Source: a bacterium BMS3Bbin09 (GTDB lineage Bacteria; Nitrospirota; Thermodesulfovibrionia; UBA6902). Taken from it: DNA of 37,859 bases. The stretch spans positions 1 through 37,859 of the forward strand of contig BDTS01000062.1 of NCBI GenBank assembly GCA_002897915.1, given 5' to 3'. Of this stretch, positions 34,081-37,859 are shown piece after piece. Each line of letters begins with the position of its first letter. Position 1 is the stretch's first letter. Below the pieces are notes generated by a model. That model was not told where the DNA came from. It saw nothing but the letters and a program-made list of their open reading frames with translations, and did no database searches. The translations under genes and the position numbers were made by a program.

Positions 34081-35184
34081 TCATGATAGAAAATTCCTGC
34101 CACGGGCTTCCCATACCCCCCTCAGGGCCTCTATGAACCTCTTGTTTTCCCTTCTTGCAAGCCCAATCGTAACACGTATCGCACGCGGCCCCATGGGCCT
34201 TATAATAACGCCCTGTTTAAGGAGTTCCTCGTAGAGTTCAGCCGCGATATCGTTCTCAAAGGTCATGAATACAAAGTTTGCCTCAGTCGGCACGAAGCTA
34301 ATCCCAAGGGACTTAAGTCCTTTGTATATATACTTTTTTCCTCTTTCGTTTATACCCCTGGATCTTTCAATGTGTTTCCGGTCATCCAGTGCGGCAAGCG
34401 CGGCCCTCTGTGCAAGGGAGTTTACATTAAAAGGCTGGCGAATCCTGTTCATCTCCGAAACTATCCCGGCCTTTGAGATCCCGTACCCGATCCTCAACCC
34501 TGAAAGCCCGTAAATTTTTGAGAATGTCCTTAATATGAGAATGTCCCTCTCCTGCCTGAAATATTTCATACTGTCAGCATACTCCGGAGACGATACATAT
34601 TCATAATACGCCTCATCAACCACAACGAGCACATCATCAGGCACCCTTTTCATGAATGCGTCCATCTCAGCAGCTGTGTTGATCGTGCCGGTGGGGTTGT
34701 TGGGGTTTGCTATAAAGATGATCCTTGTCCTATCGGTAATGGCCGATGCCATGGCGTCAAGGTCATGTTTCGCGTTTTTCAGAGGAACAATTATATTTTT
34801 CCCTTTTACAGCCTGCACGATCATCGAATAGACCACAAATGAAGGATGGGCCATGACCGCTTCATCGCCCGGACCCATGAATGTCCTGACTGCAAGTTCT
34901 ATGATCTCGTTCGAGCCGTTACCGAATATTAGCTCATTCCCGTTTATCCCGAGCCTGACAGCAAGCGCGTCTCTCAGATAGTAACAATCCCCGTCAGGGT
35001 ACCTGTTAAGGTCGGCAACGCCCTTACGCAGGGCCTTTATCGCCATAGGGGACGGCCCTGCAGGATTTTCGTTCGAGGCAAGCTTGACCGGGTCCGATAT
35101 CCCGAGTTCCCTCTCAAGCTCTTCCACGGGCTTGCCTGGGACATAGGGTTTAATGCTTTTTATATGTTCAGGAGGTTGTATCAT
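34081..35184 (-). CDS. hisC: Histidinol-phosphate / aromatic aminotransferase
   Basis: A 367-residue PLP aminotransferase of fold type I. SNENPAGPSP (38-47), NPNNPTG at 160-166, DEAYYEY at 190-196 and the PLP lysine K223 in RTFSKIYGLSGLRIGYG identify it. By sequence it is HisC-like, but no other histidine gene is nearby. Its position between pheA and aroF suggests it transaminates phenylpyruvate or hydroxyphenylpyruvate, perhaps in addition to histidinol phosphate. It follows pheA by 36 bases. Confidence 0.92.
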   Translation of the reverse strand: MIQPPEHIKSIKPYVPGKPVEELERELGISDPVKLASNENPAGPSPMAIKALRKGVADLNRYPDGDCYYLRDALAVRLGINGNELIFGNGSNEIIELAVRTFMGPGDEAVMAHPSFVVYSMIVQAVKGKNIIVPLKNAKHDLDAMASAITDRTRIIFIANPNNPTGTINTAAEMDAFMKRVPDDVLVVVDEAYYEYVSSPEYADSMKYFRQERDILILRTFSKIYGLSGLRIGYGISKAGIVSEMNRIRQPFNVNSLAQRAALAALDDRKHIERSRGINERGKKYIYKGLKSLGISFVPTEANFVFMTFENDIAAELYEELLKQGVIIRPMGPRAIRVTIGLARRENKRFIEALRGVWEARGRNFLS

Positions 35185-35220
35185 TCTGAGATAATAAAGA
35201 GGTTAGAATCCTTATTTGCT

Positions 35221-36288
35221 TTATTCCGCTGAAGGGTAAGATCCCAGGACCTTCAAAAAGAGGCATTCCTTTTTCACATCATCTATTGCCTTCTTGACGC
35301 CCTTGTCTTCAATATGCCCTTCCATATCCACGAAGAATATATATTCCCACGCCCTTCTTCTTGAAGGTCTGGATTCAATCTTTGTAAGATTGATCTTGTG
35401 TTTGGCGAAAGGCTGCAAGATCAGAAAAAGAGCCCCGGGCTTGTCCTTGACCGAAAACATGATCGAGGTCTTGTCTTTGCCCGTTCTTTTGGGATTCTCT
35501 TTTGAGATCACCAGAAAACGCGTATAGTTATTCTTGTGGTCCTCTATCCCCTTTTCGACAAATTTCAGATCATACACTGCGGCAGCCAGCTCGCTGGCGA
35601 CTGCGGCCGATGACTTATCTTTTGAGACACGCTTGGCTGCGGCGGCGGTACTGAGCTCTTCAATGATCGGCATACCCGGAAAATTGCTCTCGAGCCAGCC
35701 CCTGCACTGCGCCTTTGGCTGAGGATGAGAATATATTGTTTTTATGTCCGATCTTTTACCCGTCTTTGAAAGGAGGTTGTGTGATATCGGGAGCATGATC
35801 TCAAACGCGATATTCAGGTCCGAATCTATGAACATATCAAGTGTGTAATTAATAACACCCTCTGTCGAATTCTCTATCGGAACCACCCCGTAATGGGTCG
35901 TGTCCCTGTAAACAGCTTCGAAAACTTCCTTTATGGTGCTCTCGGGTATGTATTCAGCGGAAGAACCGAATTGCCTCCTGGATGCCAGATGAGTAAAGGT
36001 GGCGGACGGCCCCAGGTACGCGACCTTCAGCGGCTGCTGGAGCGATAGTGATGCCGACATTATCTCTTCATAGATCAGCTTAAGGGGTTCGTTCGGGAAC
36101 GGGCCGGGGTTTTTCTTTTTGAGCCTCTCGAATACCGCGCGTTCCCTTTCGGGCGAATGGACCTTGATATGCTTGTCCTCCTTTGTCTTACCTACCTCAA
36201 GGACAACTTTGGTTCTTTTATTCAAAAGATCGAGGATCTTCAGGTCAAGTGCATCGATCTTTTTTCTTAGTTCGTTAAGTTCGGACAT
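35221..36288 (-). CDS. pheA: Bifunctional chorismate mutase / prephenate dehydratase
   Basis: A 355-residue, three-domain enzyme leading to phenylpyruvate. Residues 1-85 are an AroQ-type chorismate mutase (LRKKIDALDLKILDLLNKR...VHSPERERAVFERL). The dehydratase domain has YLGPSATFTH at 91-100, PIENSTEG at 137-144 and NYTRF at 254-258. The C-terminal ACT domain has KPGALFLIL and the ESRPS phenylalanine-binding motif at 305-309, so feedback inhibition by phenylalanine is expected. It is the first gene of the aromatic operon and has a good promoter. Confidence 0.96.
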   Translation of the reverse strand: MSELNELRKKIDALDLKILDLLNKRTKVVLEVGKTKEDKHIKVHSPERERAVFERLKKKNPGPFPNEPLKLIYEEIMSASLSLQQPLKVAYLGPSATFTHLASRRQFGSSAEYIPESTIKEVFEAVYRDTTHYGVVPIENSTEGVINYTLDMFIDSDLNIAFEIMLPISHNLLSKTGKRSDIKTIYSHPQPKAQCRGWLESNFPGMPIIEELSTAAAAKRVSKDKSSAAVASELAAAVYDLKFVEKGIEDHKNNYTRFLVISKENPKRTGKDKTSIMFSVKDKPGALFLILQPFAKHKINLTKIESRPSRRRAWEYIFFVDMEGHIEDKGVKKAIDDVKKECLFLKVLGSYPSAE

Positions 36289-36333
36289 ATTCTTTGTGTT
36301 TATCCTCTCGCTTCTCTATATCAACTGAAAGTT

Positions 36334-36362
36334 AATTTAGCAATAAAACCAAGTTTTTTCAA
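36334..36362 (-). promoter_or_regulatory. Promoter of the pheA-led aromatic operon
   Basis: On the minus strand TTGAAA (36362-36357), 17 bases, then TAAATT (36339-36334). Transcription would begin about 38 bases before the pheA ATG, which leaves no room for a leader-peptide attenuator. Confidence 0.6.
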
Positions 36363-36401
36363 GGGTGAAATGGCCTTTTGACAACCAGAAATGCTTTTAT
36401 T

Positions 36402-37859
36402 CTACGCCTTAATGATCTTAACCATAATGTCACCAAAGCCAGGGGTCCCGGTAAACCGGTTGAAATTGTCCGGGTCATGGAGCTCATTTATATTAGGAGT
36501 GTATTCAGACGCATGGTTCATTAAACCTATCCCGGAAGCCTTCTGCCCGCCGGGACCGAAAGCAGTCTTTATAACACCGGGCATTATCTCTTCTGTTAGG
36601 AAGACCTTGCCCTTTATCCTCTTTTGGAGCGGATTTTCGAGGGTAACGATATCTCCTGTTTTTAAACGCAGGCTTTCTCCATCCCCGCTGTTTACGGCAA
36701 AAACAGGTATTGAAATACTGCCGGTCTTGAAAGAATTTTCCTTATCATTCAAAAGGCCGGATCTATTGGGAACGTTTTCGACTTCAGGCATTGTATAAAT
36801 GAACTCATCATTTAACGGTTTCATGCATTCCGTGTTTGTACCTGCAAGATACGGACAGACCGCTGTCATTGTCATGGAATGATGCACACGCCCGCTTATC
36901 AGCTGAAATAGATATTCCCTGCCAGTCTCATTAAAATCAGGTGTCCGGGGGTTCCATTCAGGATCAGCCCAGTAAAAAGTAGTGGGATAATCCGTTCCCA
37001 GTTTTTCATTGATCTTTTTGAGCCAGCTGAATTTGAATTCAAACTTCTTTGAATCGGTTTCAGGGTATATTCCGGAAGGCGAACCACCTGCGTTTTTATA
37101 CCTGTGATAGCTCGTGGGCCATATGGCCACGCCATTATTCTTTCTGAGCCAGTCAACTGTTAGGAGTTCACCCTTCTTGATGACCTTATCACCCCATATT
37201 GCACGTGGATCATCTGGTGTACCGAGTATCAAACATCCCTTCGGAAGGTCAGGATATGGAAGAGGTTCGCCGATATTATAAAATCCGGGCGCCCCGCTTA
37301 ATATCTCATTTATAAATGCTTCTTCGTTTTCGTATTTAAGCTTGAAGTCCTCTGCCTTAATATCATTGTCCCCGTTCCTGATAAGTGCCTCGGACATAGT
37401 GATCATAAAATCAAAAGGGGTCTTTGATTCATAAAGCGGCTTTATAACCTGGTCCCTGATGGCCAGTTCAGGGTTCATCGTATAGACATCACTCACTCCC
37501 ATCCTCTCAAGAAACCCTGCTTCAGGAAGGACTATGTCCGCGTATTTACCGGTTACGTTTATATGTGTGTCTATAAAGACCATAAGGTCCAGATTATATT
37601 CTCCGTTCTCATCCCTGGAAGTAAGCGCGTCGATCCAGTCAGGTGTGCTGCCAGCCGTGATTACAGGGTTCCCGGCCCTTGTTACAAATGCCTTGACAGG
37701 ATAGGTATACCCCTTGAACCATCCATGTTTCAATGTGATTCCTTCCCTGATCTTTCGGGGCAGATCGGTCAATACCCCTTTCCATGCAGACGGATAATCA
37801 CCATAGTTGTCCTTATGAAGTTCTGAAAGAGTGCCGCTCACATCAATATCGCCGATCTT
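36402..37859 (-). CDS. Molybdopterin oxidoreductase catalytic subunit, C-terminal part (runs off the window)
   Basis: The frame is open to the window edge; about 486 residues are visible, the C-terminal part of a DMSO-reductase-family enzyme. The cofactor domain shows NLDLMVFIDTHINVTGKYADIVLPEAGFLERMG, the usual guanine-dinucleotide-binding pattern. The final domain has YLFQLISGRVHHSMTM, then RLKTGDIVTLENPLQKRIKGKVFLTEEIMPGVIKTAFGPGG, the typical MopB C-terminal barrel. The [4Fe-4S] site and any Tat signal lie outside the window. The substrate cannot be told; relatives reduce sulfur, arsenic or nitrogen compounds. Confidence 0.88.
   Translation of the reverse strand, partial: KIGDIDVSGTLSELHKDNYGDYPSAWKGVLTDLPRKIREGITLKHGWFKGYTYPVKAFVTRAGNPVITAGSTPDWIDALTSRDENGEYNLDLMVFIDTHINVTGKYADIVLPEAGFLERMGVSDVYTMNPELAIRDQVIKPLYESKTPFDFMITMSEALIRNGDNDIKAEDFKLKYENEEAFINEILSGAPGFYNIGEPLPYPDLPKGCLILGTPDDPRAIWGDKVIKKGELLTVDWLRKNNGVAIWPTSYHRYKNAGGSPSGIYPETDSKKFEFKFSWLKKINEKLGTDYPTTFYWADPEWNPRTPDFNETGREYLFQLISGRVHHSMTMTAVCPYLAGTNTECMKPLNDEFIYTMPEVENVPNRSGLLNDKENSFKTGSISIPVFAVNSGDGESLRLKTGDIVTLENPLQKRIKGKVFLTEEIMPGVIKTAFGPGGQKASGIGLMNHASEYTPNINELHDPDNFNRFTGTPGFGDIMVKIIKA

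Noticed and set aside
34081-35184. Assignment of hisC as strictly a histidine biosynthesis gene
   Set aside because: Sequence is HisC-like, but the neighbours are all aromatic pathway genes, so I left both activities open.

Overview
The window is a chromosomal segment from a Gram-negative, probably anaerobic bacterium. Its gene order fits an uncultured Nitrospirota- or Desulfobacterota-like lineage; this is inferred from gene order and protein style only. Pointers are dnaA-dnaN-gyrB-gyrA beside tatA-tatC, a GyrB with an E. coli-type TOPRIM insert, a pheA-hisC-aroF-tyrA-aroA-cmk-plsC-rpsA-sppA-ihfB run, a DUF3786 protein of a kind common in anaerobes, and a molybdopterin oxidoreductase at the right edge.

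Layout. Positions 1-3202 (minus): rny (5' part only), rarA and dapA. Positions 3499-9991 (plus): tatA-tatC, then dnaA-dnaN-gyrB without recF. The dnaA leader holds four DnaA-box-like repeats, so the replication origin may be here. A strong terminator closes gyrB. Positions 10063-15340 are an AT-richer accessory island that splits gyrB from gyrA. It carries a membrane protein, a BrnT/BrnA toxin-antitoxin pair, a pRiA4b ORF-3-like protein, a homologue of the cyanobacterial fluorescence recovery protein, an HTH-ImmA/IrrE protein with an antitoxin-like tail followed by a MazF toxin, an unknown 256-residue protein and a lone receiver-domain protein. Positions 15672-22889 return to ordinary genes: gyrA, a PiT phosphate transporter, a sugar-nucleotide reductase, a HAD nucleotidase and a DUF3786 protein.

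Positions 22890-24961 form a second, repeat-rich accessory patch. It contains a RelE-like toxin with a ribbon-helix-helix antitoxin beside an attC-like sequence, a 63-nt hairpin, an ORF6N (phage antirepressor-like) gene, and several palindrome families. The ORF6N gene has one long palindrome in its promoter and a near-identical one inside its coding sequence. Positions 24962-37859 (minus) are rho, ihfB, sppA, rpsA, plsC, cmk and the aromatic amino acid genes aroA, tyrA, aroF, hisC and pheA, ending in a truncated molybdopterin oxidoreductase.

How the genes work together: dnaA, dnaN, gyrB and gyrA serve replication and supercoiling. TatA/TatC export folded cofactor proteins. The aro/phe/tyr block makes phenylalanine and tyrosine from chorismate. 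rho, rpsA and rny handle RNA. The most unusual items are the ORF6N palindrome set, the protease-fused antitoxin upstream of MazF, and the orphan FRP homologue.
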